31,333 nt of DNA from Bacillota bacterium. Its GTDB lineage: Bacteria > Bacillota_A > Clostridia > Lachnospirales > Lachnospiraceae. Shown piece after piece: positions 7,676 through 15,914 of this stretch; position 1 is the stretch's first letter; each line of letters starts with the position of its first letter. The notes below the pieces were generated by a model, which saw only the letters and a list, made by a program, of their open reading frames with translations, ran no database searches and was not told where the DNA came from. Position numbers and translations under genes: made by a program. The stretch spans positions 1-31,333 of the forward strand of contig JAEZSL010000266.1 of NCBI GenBank assembly GCA_023443925.1, in the 5' to 3' direction.

Positions 7676-9430
7676 ATGATTAAGGTTCAAAACTTATCCT
7701 ACTCATATCCACAAAAGGATTTATATAAAGAGGTTACATTTACGATAGAAGATAATGTACATTGTGCATTGATTGGTACCAATGGTACAGGTAAAAGTAC
7801 GTTACTTGATTTACTGATGCACTCCGAAGAGTATTTGTATGTTGGAAAAATAGTAATTGACAATACAGACAAAATCGGATATGTCAGTCAATTTTCACAA
7901 CTGGATCCCAAAGAAGATATGACCGTGTTTGGGTATATCAGCGATAAATTTGTAAAGCATGAGCAGAAACTATTTGATTATTATAAAGAAATGGAGACTG
8001 CGGTAGATATAGATAAGATCTTTGAGGAATACCAAAAAGAATTAGATGAATGGAATGCCATTGATGGAGAGTTTTATGAAATCAATATTAAGAAGCAATT
8101 AAAACTAGCTGATCTGCAAAGGTTAGAAGAACAGAAAATCAGTAGTCTGAGTGGCGGAGAATTTAAGCTGGTTCAGGTAATCAGAGAGATGATGCTAAGC
8201 CCAGGGTTACTCATTATGGATGAACCGGATGTGTTTTTGGATTTTAAGCATCTGAATGCCTTAACCAATCTAATCAATGCTCACAAAGGAACCCTTCTTA
8301 TTATCACGCATAACCGGTATTTGTTAAACCATTGCTTTAACAAGATACTTCACATGGAAAATATGGAGGTCCAGGAATTTGATGGAACCTATACCGAATA
8401 TAATTATGAACTTCTTTCCACCAAGATTGATTTACTGGAAGCAGCTGTCAAAGACCAGGAAGAGATTGACCGCCAGAGTAAAATTCTAGATATATCCAGA
8501 ACGAAAGCTACGGCAATGGATAACGCATCCCTGGGAAGAGCCGTACATGCAAGACAGACTTTGGTGAACCGGCTCAAAGCAAGAAAAACAAAAGCTCCTT
8601 TCGTAGATATCAAACAGCCGGAGATTAATTTTGGACTGGAAAGCGAAGTGAAAGATGAGAATATTTTGGAATTGACGGAGTATAGCGCTGCATTTGATGA
8701 GCAGCTTTTAGAACACGTGAATTTTGAAATGAAGCCTGCTGAGCATGTAGCAATTGTGGGGGGCAATGGAACCGGTAAGACAACAATGCTATATGATATT
8801 TATGAAAATAAGAAAGACACAATCTGTATTAGTGAAGCTGCAAAGGTTAGTATGTTTTCCCAGATTATTGGCTCATTATATGACGATGGGAAATCGTTGG
8901 TTGAAATCTTAGAAGCTAAAGGCTTTGATTCAAAAAATGAGATAGAGAACTATTTGAAAAAATATGGTTTTGAAGGTGAGACTCTTGATCAGAAAGTAGG
9001 CCAATTATCTGGCGGAGAAAAAGATTTGTTTCAATTAGCAGTGCTCTCCTTAGAAAAAGCTAATTTCCTGCTGCTGGATGAACCGACAGGACATTTGGAT
9101 GTCCATGCGCAAATTGCATTAGAACAGGCGATTTCAGAGTATAAAGGGGCAATTCTTATGGTGTCCCATGATTATTATACCGTGGCCAATTGCATGGACT
9201 ATGTACTATTTGTAGAAAATAATTCTGTGCGCAGAATGAGCATCCGTAAGTTCCGTCAGATGATTTATGCCAATCATTTCGATAAAGATTATCTGCTGCT
9301 GGAGCAAAAGAAAAAAGAGACAGAAACCAGAATTCAACAACTACTTCGAATGAACGAATTTGAAGATGCAAAGGTTCTGATGGCGTCGTTGGAAGAAATT
9401 ATAAAAAAAATGAAAACATCAATGTCTTAA
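7676..9430 (+). CDS. ABC-F type duplicated ATPase
   Basis: The 584-residue soluble protein has two ABC ATPase domains and no membrane segments. Domain 1 shows GTNGTGKST, LSGGEFKLVQ and LLIMDEPDVFLD; domain 2 shows GGNGTGKTT, LSGGEKDLFQ and LLLDEPTGHLD. A charged linker of about 80 residues and a C-terminal helical tail (LLEQKKKETETRIQQLLRMN) fit the ABC-F group, whose members act on ribosomes and include antibiotic-protection factors. DEPDVFLD in place of DEPTNHLD in domain 1 is atypical. ATG 7676 is chosen because GGAGG lies just upstream; the earlier ATG at 7658 lacks a site. The 148-bp region before it shows no clear attenuator. Confidence 0.88.
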   Translation: MIKVQNLSYSYPQKDLYKEVTFTIEDNVHCALIGTNGTGKSTLLDLLMHSEEYLYVGKIVIDNTDKIGYVSQFSQLDPKEDMTVFGYISDKFVKHEQKLFDYYKEMETAVDIDKIFEEYQKELDEWNAIDGEFYEINIKKQLKLADLQRLEEQKISSLSGGEFKLVQVIREMMLSPGLLIMDEPDVFLDFKHLNALTNLINAHKGTLLIITHNRYLLNHCFNKILHMENMEVQEFDGTYTEYNYELLSTKIDLLEAAVKDQEEIDRQSKILDISRTKATAMDNASLGRAVHARQTLVNRLKARKTKAPFVDIKQPEINFGLESEVKDENILELTEYSAAFDEQLLEHVNFEMKPAEHVAIVGGNGTGKTTMLYDIYENKKDTICISEAAKVSMFSQIIGSLYDDGKSLVEILEAKGFDSKNEIENYLKKYGFEGETLDQKVGQLSGGEKDLFQLAVLSLEKANFLLLDEPTGHLDVHAQIALEQAISEYKGAILMVSHDYYTVANCMDYVLFVENNSVRRMSIRKFRQMIYANHFDKDYLLLEQKKKETETRIQQLLRMNEFEDAKVLMASLEEIIKKMKTSMS

Positions 9431-9665
9431 TTTTATCAATTAAAATAAGTATATCAATTAATACTTTCATTTAAAATAAGTATTATCAATTAATAATACT
9501 ATCATTTAAAATAATAATATCAATATAGTAATTTTATTGATGTTAGTATCAACTAAATAAGTAAATCAATTTAATTTTTTATCAACTAAAATAAGTAAAT
9601 CAATTTTAATTATTTTGTCAACTAAAATGGATAATATCAATCTAATAATTTTAATAAATCAAATA
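9431..9665. repeat. AT-rich degenerate tandem repeat tract
   Basis: This intergenic stretch of about 235 bp is built from imperfect copies, about 35-55 bp apart, of a unit like TATCAAYTAAAATAAGTAWATCAATT, ending before the zinc-ribbon gene. Five or six recognisable units can be aligned by eye. The spacing is irregular and the units diverge, so it is not CRISPR-like. Similar tracts with other units occur at 28028-28165 and 31082-31200. Confidence 0.7.
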
Positions 9666-9679
9666 AGGGAATAAAGATT

Positions 9680-10042
9680 ATGAAGATATGTGAATATTGT
9701 GGAGTTAAGGTTGAAGATCACATTCTACAATGTGATGGTTGTGGGTCGAAAGAATTTAAGAATATTTGTATAAACTGTGGTACAATTTTTTCAGGTAATG
9801 AATGTACGAATTGTGGTGTTATGATAGGGGATAAGCCCAGGGTATGCTTTAATTGCGGCAAGAAGACGTTTGCCAAAGTATGTCCTGATTGTGGGGCGGA
9901 TTTAATAAATAAACGAAAAGTTGAAGTTAATCCTTATCCACCTGTTGTGCAGAAAAAAGCAAAAAACATGAGCATAATACCTGATATTCTAATCGGATTA
10001 CTTTTTTTATTTGGGTTTATTGGGCTACTCGCTTCTTTATAG
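9680..10042 (+). CDS. Multi-zinc-ribbon protein, probably truncated by frameshift
   Basis: The 120-residue reading frame has five or more CxxC knuckles in the first 80 residues (CEYCG, CDGCG, CINCG, CTNCG, CFNCG, CPDCG), forming DZANK-like zinc ribbons. A Pro/Lys linker and one hydrophobic segment (about residues 100-120) follow, where the frame stops. The frame that continues downstream (10011-10490) carries the missing cytoplasm-boundary Arg/Lys cluster and a soluble domain. The intact gene was therefore probably one membrane-anchored protein, broken at the T7 run around 10002-10008. Start ATG 9680 follows AAGGGA. Confidence 0.75.
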   Translation: MKICEYCGVKVEDHILQCDGCGSKEFKNICINCGTIFSGNECTNCGVMIGDKPRVCFNCGKKTFAKVCPDCGADLINKRKVEVNPYPPVVQKKAKNMSIIPDILIGLLFLFGFIGLLASL

Positions 10043-10490
10043 ACGGATACCAAAAAACAGGCTGGTCACTACTGGAGACGGAGATAAAGGTTTTATTACT
10101 AATGTTACTATAAATCTATCTGATTATGAAGAAAAGCAGTATCTTGAATTGGATAATATCTTGCAGTTGATTTGTGATTATTTCCCCTATGATATTATCG
10201 GTAAATACTATGATTTCAATGAATCATTCCATGCGGTTTATAAAGATGGCGGATATGAAGCATATCATTATGTGATGCTATTAAATGATAAGGGTTAAGA
10301 ATTAAATGAATCTGGAGAGATATATTTGGAATCAAAATTTGCATTCAAGATAATACATAGAAATGATAATGATTGGGTAGCTGAAATGAATTACTTAGCG
10401 TATGAAGGGAATCACGATAAATATAATACCAAAACCGAAGCCTGTGATGTTGAGGATTGGGAAGTTAATATTGAAAAATATAAAAAGTAA
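10011..10490 (+). pseudogene. C-terminal part of the zinc-ribbon membrane protein, with internal stop
   Basis: Frame +3 continues the membrane segment (LGLLGYSLLYRRIPKNRLVT) and then reads a hydrophilic domain to a TAA at 10296-10298. The same frame stays open and protein-like after that stop (ELNESGEIYLESKFAFKIIH, then residues to TAA 10488-10490). Two lesions, a frameshift in the T7 run and an in-frame TAA, therefore separate what looks like one gene of about 270 codons. No start codon with a ribosome site serves this part alone. Function of the domain is not recognised. Confidence 0.65.
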
Positions 10491-10547
10491 GCAGTGTTTT
10501 TACCTGTATACCTGTAGATATTTGAAAATATTGAATATGAAAATATT

Positions 10548-10578
10548 AGAACGCAAAGGTGAGTTACCTTTGCGTTCT
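10548..10578. terminator. Hairpin between convergent genes, probable terminator
   Basis: AGAACGCAAAGGT (10548-10560) pairs perfectly over 13 bp with ACCTTTGCGTTCT (10566-10578) around the loop GAGTT. It lies between the rightward zinc-ribbon remnant and the leftward kup gene. The downstream T content is only moderate on either side, so it may serve both directions weakly. Confidence 0.65.
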
Positions 10579-10618
10579 CTCATTATTGACTGTGAGGTAA
10601 ATAAACAAATGTAGAAAA

Positions 10619-12658
10619 TTAGAAAATTGCTGGGTCCTCTTTATGCTTTTCACCAGGAGATTTTGAACTTCTTTTTAAGACAGTACGGTTTGAATGGCCC
10701 AGAATCATTGGAACCTTTTCAATATAAACATCACTGGTGTCAAGCCCAAACCAATTTGATGGAGAAACCGTGAACTTCTGTATAAAAAACTTTGTTCTTA
10801 ACAGAAAAGAATCCCAGCCTGAGAGGGAGGATTGATTGGAAAGTACTTCTTCAATAAATACAAACCGAAAGTCTCCCAGTTTGCGGTTTGGTATAATAGA
10901 ATAAGCATTGGATTGATTATCGATTTCCTTATTGTTCACCATTTCGGTTGATATCTGCCGTAAAAATACATTGAGATTCTGCTCGATTCGAAATCCTAAG
11001 TTTATTTGTATATTTACGATGAAGGAGGTGTTGTATTTTTCAACTACATAGTCGGCCTGATAAGGCTCATCTGTTACATAAACATTTACAAACCAGTAAA
11101 CATCAGCTCTTTTTGGTCTTTTATCTAGTAGAAAGTACATTATTTTCCGTTCAACTTCTTTTGTATTGGGGCAATTCGTCAGGCAAACAAGATTACTTGC
11201 GTATTTCGGGACATCTGGATCGTGGCGTAATTGACTTAACTGCTTTATATAATTTTCAATGGGTACAACTTCCCGAAAACGCATCTTTATGATATGCGAC
11301 CTATCCCAGATATACATGATGAATAAGATTGAAATTGCAATAATTACAGCAACGAATCCACCATGAAAGAACTTTATAATATTTGCCAGGAAGAAAGAAG
11401 TTTCAAAGGACATAAAGAAAACAAGTATGATAAGTGCTAGTATAAGCGGTACTTGTTTCTTCAGCATATAGTTAAACAGCAGTATTGTTGTCATAAGCAT
11501 GGTAACCGTAATGGCAAGACCGTATGCTGCTTCCATTTTATCGGAACTTTGAAAGTAAAGAACAATTCCGATACAGGCAATCCATAATATCCTGTTTAAG
11601 GCGGGAATGTAGAGCTGTCCCTTTAATGAAGATGGATATAATGTATGTAACCTTGGAAACAGATTCAGTTTAATTGCTTCTGATACAATCGTAAAGGAAC
11701 CCGAAATCAAAGCCTGCGAAGCTATAATAGCTGCCAGTGTAGAGATTATGATACCGTATATTAAGAAGCCGGATGGGATCATCTGAAAAAAAGGATTGAT
11801 ATTCTCTAATGTAGTATGGTAGGGATTGCTTTTTTCAGATAAAAGCCACGCCCCCTGGCCAAAGTAATTGAGGATTAAACATACCTTAACAAAGGGCCAT
11901 GTAAAATAAATATTTTTTCTTCCAACATGCCCAAGATCCGAGTAGAGGGCTTCTGCACCTGTTGAGCATAAAAATATGCCACCCAAAATAAAAAACCCAA
12001 GTTTGTTATCATTACTAAAGAGGATAGTAACCGCATAATATGGTGACAATGCACGCAACAAGGAGAGATTGCCTGCAAGATTAATTATTCCAAAAACAGC
12101 TAAACTACTGAACCATAAAAACATAATAGGACCAAATAGTTTTCCGATAAATTCTGTTCCGCTATGCTGGATAAAAAACAAAAAGCAGATTATGATGATT
12201 ACAAGAATTACGATATTACGCTGGCCATCTCCGAAAAAATCCTTAAAAACCGGAAGCAGTTTAAGTCCTTCAACGGCTGAGGTAACCGTAACCGCAGGTG
12301 TCAGCATTCCGTCAGCCAATAGGGCAGAACCACCGATCATTGCAGGAATGACCAGCCATTTGGAACGGTTTCTGACAAGTGTATAAAGTGAGAAAATTCC
12401 ACCTTCTCCTTTATTATCAGCTTTTAATGTTATAAATACATATTTTATGGTGGTTAAAATAGTAAGTGTCCAAAAAACCAAGGATAAAGTTCCAAGTATA
12501 AAATTTTCTGATATGTTCTCTAACCCTCCGTTCCCATGAATAACCGATTTCATTACATATAGCGGTGAAGTACCAATATCCCCGTATACGATTCCTAATG
12601 TTACCAGAATACCTCCAAGTGAGAATTTCGTTAAGCTAGATTTTTTTGATGAAGCCAC
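10619..12658 (-). CDS. kup: KUP-family potassium uptake protein
   Basis: The protein of about 679 residues imports K+, probably with H+. It begins with the family hallmark GGILVTLGIVYGDIGTSPLY, followed by about twelve membrane segments and a soluble C-terminal domain of about 200 residues. Other KUP features are visible, such as DNKGEGGIFSLYTLVR and SGAEALYSDLGHVG-like (here CSTGAEALYSDLGHVG). The longer frame opens at 12766, but its in-frame ATGs lack usable ribosome sites. GTG 12658 has AAGGA ten bases upstream and gives the usual KUP N-terminus. A divergent promoter region with 31-bp repeats lies upstream. Confidence 0.93.
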   Translation of the reverse strand: MASSKKSSLTKFSLGGILVTLGIVYGDIGTSPLYVMKSVIHGNGGLENISENFILGTLSLVFWTLTILTTIKYVFITLKADNKGEGGIFSLYTLVRNRSKWLVIPAMIGGSALLADGMLTPAVTVTSAVEGLKLLPVFKDFFGDGQRNIVILVIIIICFLFFIQHSGTEFIGKLFGPIMFLWFSSLAVFGIINLAGNLSLLRALSPYYAVTILFSNDNKLGFFILGGIFLCSTGAEALYSDLGHVGRKNIYFTWPFVKVCLILNYFGQGAWLLSEKSNPYHTTLENINPFFQMIPSGFLIYGIIISTLAAIIASQALISGSFTIVSEAIKLNLFPRLHTLYPSSLKGQLYIPALNRILWIACIGIVLYFQSSDKMEAAYGLAITVTMLMTTILLFNYMLKKQVPLILALIILVFFMSFETSFFLANIIKFFHGGFVAVIIAISILFIMYIWDRSHIIKMRFREVVPIENYIKQLSQLRHDPDVPKYASNLVCLTNCPNTKEVERKIMYFLLDKRPKRADVYWFVNVYVTDEPYQADYVVEKYNTSFIVNIQINLGFRIEQNLNVFLRQISTEMVNNKEIDNQSNAYSIIPNRKLGDFRFVFIEEVLSNQSSLSGWDSFLLRTKFFIQKFTVSPSNWFGLDTSDVYIEKVPMILGHSNRTVLKRSSKSPGEKHKEDPAIF

Positions 12659-12791
12659 ATTTTTTACTTCCTTTGCAATAATATTTGTTATAAAAAAGTC
12701 AACAGCCTGATCTATCCGGTTACCGGACATCCTGCTGCGTAAATACATACCTTGGTAGTATAACATGTGCTACATTAAGAGGGTATTAAGA

Positions 12792-12884
12792 TTTTCCCCA
12801 TGGCGGTAAGATTGTATAAAGATATTACCCATGGCGGTTAGATTATTAAAAGGTTTTCTCCAAGAGGTAAAAAGAATTGGTTTT
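12792..12884. repeat. Three 31-bp direct repeats upstream of kup
   Basis: CCCATGGCGGTAAGATT (12797-12813) recurs as CCCATGGCGGTTAGATT (12828-12844) exactly 31 bp later. A weaker third copy (CTCCAAGAGGTAAAA, from 12858) follows at about the same interval. A spacing of 31 bp is about three helical turns, so the copies would face the same side of DNA. They could be regulator sites for kup (leftward) or simple repeat decay. I looked for a c-di-AMP riboswitch here and did not see one. Confidence 0.5.
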
Positions 12885-12897
12885 GGAAATTCTTATG

Positions 12898-12986
12898 CTA
12901 TATATGGCTAAGCAACGTTGTTTTACCCTTTCCTATGACCAAAAGACAAGATTTCCAATATTTATAGTAATCAATCAAAAAAACTG
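12898..12986 (-). pseudogene. Possible P-loop ATPase fragment
   Basis: On the minus strand an open stretch reads AVFLIDYYKYWKSCLLVIG followed by KGKTTLLSHI and TAG. The GKGKTTLL element resembles a Walker A loop after a hydrophobic strand (CLLVI). It has no start and no other ATPase motif. It may be a gene relic like others in this window, or chance. Confidence 0.3.
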
Positions 12987-13015
12987 CTGAAAATTAATAA
13001 ACAGCACCTCCTGTG

Positions 13016-13050
13016 TTGACAATAATATAATCACAGTGTATAGTGTGTAT
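13016..13050 (+). promoter_or_regulatory. Promoter and GntR-type site of the first GntR-ABC operon
   Basis: TTGACA (13016-13021) and TATAGT (13039-13044) are separated by 17 bp. The -10 runs into TAGTGTGTAT (13041-13050). The same decamer occurs at 17161-17170 beside the promoter of the second GntR gene, so it may be part of a YtrA-type GntR operator. GGAGG and the GntR start follow 22 bp later. Confidence 0.7.
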
Positions 13051-13079
13051 ATAGAAACATCACACCGCGGAGGAATGAT

Positions 13080-13454
13080 ATGAAAATATTGATTTCAAAT
13101 ACTTCTGAAAGTCCTCTTTACCAGCAGATCAAAGACCAAATCATAGACGCTATCCTAAAAGGCGAATTAGCAGAAGGCGATATGTTACCTTCGATCCGGA
13201 CGTTTGCCAATGATTTGAAGGTGAGCGTTTTAACGATCCGACGGGTCTATGATGATTTGGAAAAAGAGGGCTTTGTTAATAGTCAAATAGGGATTGGGAC
13301 GTTTGTTTCTGCAAGTAATATTGAACTGCTGCGAGATTCAAAACGCCGCCTTGTAGAACAAAAAATGCAGGATATGATACAAACGGCAAAATCCCTCAGA
13401 ATCAGCAGACAGGAATTAAATGAAATGATGAATATTCTTTTTGAGGAGGAATAA
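13080..13454 (+). CDS. GntR family regulator, YtrA-type
   Basis: This 124-residue protein is a short GntR regulator with no large effector domain. It has the winged-helix start ESPLYQQIKDQIIDAILKGE, LPSIRTFANDLKVSVLTIRR (recognition helix) and GFVNSQIGIGTFVS, then a C-terminal helical dimerisation tail. YtrA-type regulators usually repress the ABC transporter genes encoded with them and respond to cell-envelope antibiotics or peptides. It starts an operon with the ATPase (2-bp gap) and the permease. A paralogue sits at 16759-17142. Confidence 0.9.
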   Translation: MKILISNTSESPLYQQIKDQIIDAILKGELAEGDMLPSIRTFANDLKVSVLTIRRVYDDLEKEGFVNSQIGIGTFVSASNIELLRDSKRRLVEQKMQDMIQTAKSLRISRQELNEMMNILFEEE

Positions 13455-13456
13455 GA

Positions 13457-14317
13457 ATGGAAAACATTTTAGAAGTTAGTGGCTTGAATAAATCTTACAG
13501 GAATTTCTCTTTGCATGATATTTCAATATCGTTACCAGAGGGTTGTATTACTGGGTTCATTGGTATAAATGGGGCAGGTAAAACCACCACTCTGAGGACA
13601 ATTTTAGGTTTGACTTCAAAATTATCCGGCAAAGTCCGATTATTTGGAATGGATATGGAAACACACGAAAAACAGATAAAAGAGCGAATCGGGATTATTC
13701 TTGACGGGGGAGGATTTTATGAGGAATTGAACCTGACAGAAATGAAAAGCCTTGTGGCCTCAGCTTATAAATCATGGGATGAAACGACCTACAGAATGTA
13801 TCTTGATAGATTTTCCCTTAGCCCGAAACAGAAAATCAATACGCTTTCGAAAGGTATGCGTATGAAATACGCTTTAGCCCTTGCTCTATCCCACAAGGCG
13901 GAACTGTTGATTATGGATGAACCGACAAGCGGGCTTGATCCTCTTATTAGAAACCAGCTTCTTGATATATTAAAGGAATTTATGAACAATGGCGGGAGAG
14001 GTGTTTTCTTCTCAACCCATATAACATCTGATTTGGATAAAATCGCTGATATGTTGATTATGATTGACAAGGGAAAAATCATATTTCAAGAGGAAAAGGA
14101 TATTTTGCTTGAAAGTTATAGAATAGTCAAAGGCGATTCGAAAGACCTTACTAAGGATACACAAAAGTATTTTGCGGATATCAGTAATACTGCTTTTGGC
14201 TTTACCGGTATCACTAACCAGCTTGAAGCTGTCCAAAAGGCTATACCAAATGTTATTACAGAACGAATAACAATAGAAGATGTTATGCTGTGCAATATCA
14301 AAGGAGGTAGCAAATAA
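13457..14317 (+). CDS. ABC transporter ATP-binding protein, YtrB-like
   Basis: The 286-residue subunit shows Walker A GINGAGKTT (about residues 36-44), the signature LSKGMRMK, Walker B LLIMDEPTSGLDP and the switch region FFSTHITSDLDKIAD. The LSKGM signature and a long C-terminal extension of about 70 residues are typical of ATPases encoded with YtrA-type GntR regulators. It overlaps the permease start by one base. A 151-bp stretch of this gene (13533-13683) is repeated as a fragment at 25273-25423 with about 14 mismatches. Confidence 0.9.
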   Translation: MENILEVSGLNKSYRNFSLHDISISLPEGCITGFIGINGAGKTTTLRTILGLTSKLSGKVRLFGMDMETHEKQIKERIGIILDGGGFYEELNLTEMKSLVASAYKSWDETTYRMYLDRFSLSPKQKINTLSKGMRMKYALALALSHKAELLIMDEPTSGLDPLIRNQLLDILKEFMNNGGRGVFFSTHITSDLDKIADMLIMIDKGKIIFQEEKDILLESYRIVKGDSKDLTKDTQKYFADISNTAFGFTGITNQLEAVQKAIPNVITERITIEDVMLCNIKGGSK

Positions 14318-14958
14318 TGTTATTTCAATTAGTAAAGAAAGACTTTCTGCTTGTAAAGAAATATGTGCTGATTATGCTGATTTTTTGTTTATTCGTTCCT
14401 CCGTTTTTAATTTTAAGACTTCCGGAATATGCAGGATTAATGGGCTTTGTTCTTACAACGATTTATTCGGTTTTTATGCTATTACAATATGTATCCTTAA
14501 AAGAAACACAATTTCCTAAGGCGTCGGCTTTCTTATGCGCGTTACCATATCCTCGTGAAACTGTTGTATTAGCAAGATATATTTTCTGTTTCATTATTTT
14601 TTTCATATGCTGCTTGTTATTTGGGATTGAAACAATGGTGTTTCCACAATTAGGTACTATAGGATTTACCCAGCCTGTTATGTTATTTCTGGTGATATCA
14701 TTAATCCTTAGTATTTATCTGCCTGTGCACTACAGATTAGGATTTGAAAAAACAAAATTCTTTTTTATAATTGTTATAATGGCATCCTCTTTTCTGTTCC
14801 CATTATTAGTAAAAATAGCAGGTGGTATAGATTTAAGGTTTTTTGCCATGCTCAATCCTAAAATATTCTTAGGTGGTGTCATTTTATTTAGTATTAGTAT
14901 TTTGGTGTTATCTGCAATTATATCTATGCAGATTTATAAAAAGGTGGATTTATTATAA
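14317..14958 (+). CDS. ABC-2 type permease of the first GntR-ABC operon
   Basis: The 213-residue protein has about six membrane segments (residues 20-50, 55-66, 87-108, 120-134, 148-165 and 180-205) and starts MLFQLVKKDFLLVKKYVLIM, typical of ABC2_membrane_5 permeases. The start codon overlaps the ATPase stop (TAATG), with AAAGGAGG upstream. With the ATPase it forms a small exporter or envelope-stress pump. The substrate is unknown. Confidence 0.85.
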   Translation: MLFQLVKKDFLLVKKYVLIMLIFCLFVPPFLILRLPEYAGLMGFVLTTIYSVFMLLQYVSLKETQFPKASAFLCALPYPRETVVLARYIFCFIIFFICCLLFGIETMVFPQLGTIGFTQPVMLFLVISLILSIYLPVHYRLGFEKTKFFFIIVIMASSFLFPLLVKIAGGIDLRFFAMLNPKIFLGGVILFSISILVLSAIISMQIYKKVDLL

Positions 14959-15140
14959 CCAAACCATAACGCACCAGATCTCTGCTTCCCTGCAATCAAG
15001 TCCCATAGCGGCAAAAGTGGTACAAAGAGGTGCTGATAATTAATCTGCTGCACGGACTAGCCAGTACCAAGCCCGTAAAACCTTTACCAGTACCTTAATT
15101 GTACCATTAATTAAACGACAAAGACATTATTCAGTTTAAA
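14959..15140. other. Gene-free stretch between convergent operons
   Basis: I see no clear gene, terminator with a T-run or promoter here. A short open stretch (HQISASLQSSPIAAKVVQRG before TAA near 15040) may be a chance frame or a gene remnant. Confidence 0.4.
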
Positions 15141-15251
15141 TTAATTATGGCGGGAGCCCTTATTTTTTTTCTTATAATTAACGAAACGGACTAAGCGGTA
15201 TACCCCAACGACTCCTGCAAATATCAGGCAAATAATTGTAAAATCAGACAT
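15141..15251 (-). CDS. 36-residue single-pass membrane peptide
   Basis: ATG 15251 has AGGAG five bases upstream and starts 9 bp after the permease stop, so it is the fourth gene of the second GntR-ABC operon. The product reads MSDFTIICLIFAGVVGVYRL and then RFVNYKKKNKGSRHN: one membrane helix (about residues 5-21) followed by a strongly basic tail, which predicts a cytoplasmic C-terminus. It is unrecognised. Position and form suggest a small regulator or accessory subunit of the transporter, or an immunity peptide. Confidence 0.6.
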   Translation of the reverse strand: MSDFTIICLIFAGVVGVYRLVRFVNYKKKNKGSRHN

Positions 15252-15260
15252 AGGAACTCC

Positions 15261-15911
15261 TTACTCTTCTTTATATTTCAATATCATGGTACTAACCAAA
15301 ATGGAAATTCCATATATAATAAGCAGCAGAAGCAATAAACAAATGACAAATAACAGAGTATTATCATTAATAAACTGCAGTGCCTGGGACATATCCGTAT
15401 TCTTCTTATCCAGTATAAAAAGTGTTAAAAGAAAGCCTAAAACAGGAATATACATAAATACGCGGCCCCGGATAGAACCTAATTTATAGTATCCCGGCAA
15501 TTGAAAGCTGATATATATGATATAAAAAATGATACCTACTAACCCGGACAGCAATACATCCTTACCGGTTACTGAAACTTGCAAAGCATTTAACACAATG
15601 GATTCCAATATTAAGGAAATCAGTAAAGTAAAGATTCCCATACACAAGAGGAGCAGATATCTGCCTATTACCATATCGGATTTGGAAACCGGTAAGATGC
15701 CATAAAGCCGGTTCATATCGTTCTTTTCTGATATGCTGAAGGTATAACCGGAGGTCATAGCCATAAAAGTCATGGAAAAGGAGATGCCGGATAATAAAGA
15801 ACGATTGATTAATACAAAAACAACAGGTATTAAAATAGTAAAACAAATGGATTTTTTATAATATTTCAGCAAGTAAGTATCCAGCCGGGTACTTCGTAAT
15901 ATATCTGTCAT
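15261..15911 (-). CDS. ABC-2 type permease of the second GntR-ABC operon
   Basis: The 216-residue protein has about six membrane segments (residues 20-36, 44-56, 83-105, 118-140, 148-166 and 186-210). It carries the cytoplasmic loop EKNDMNRLYGILPVSKSDMV, typical of ABC-2 permeases that pair with YtrB-like ATPases. It follows the ATPase with a 3-bp gap and a GAGGTG site. It is probably co-regulated with the neighbouring peptide cluster (see the operator features). Confidence 0.85.
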   Translation of the reverse strand: MTDILRSTRLDTYLLKYYKKSICFTILIPVVFVLINRSLLSGISFSMTFMAMTSGYTFSISEKNDMNRLYGILPVSKSDMVIGRYLLLLCMGIFTLLISLILESIVLNALQVSVTGKDVLLSGLVGIIFYIIYISFQLPGYYKLGSIRGRVFMYIPVLGFLLTLFILDKKNTDMSQALQFINDNTLLFVICLLLLLLIIYGISILVSTMILKYKEE

Positions 15912-15914
15912 GTC

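Noticed and set aside
9431..9665. CRISPR-like repeat array
   Set aside because: Units are degenerate and irregularly spaced, spacers are not unique sequence of constant length, and there are no cas genes.
12667..12702. TTGACT and ATTGCA as a kup promoter
   Set aside because: The -10 is poor and would place the transcript start within about ten bases of the ribosome site.
12659..12766. 36-residue N-terminal extension of KUP
   Set aside because: None of its ATG codons has a usable ribosome site, and KUP proteins normally begin just before the GGxLVTLGIVYGDIGTSPLY segment.
12767..13015. c-di-AMP (ydaO-type) or other riboswitch upstream of kup
   Set aside because: No recognisable conserved core was found; the visible structure is explained by direct repeats.
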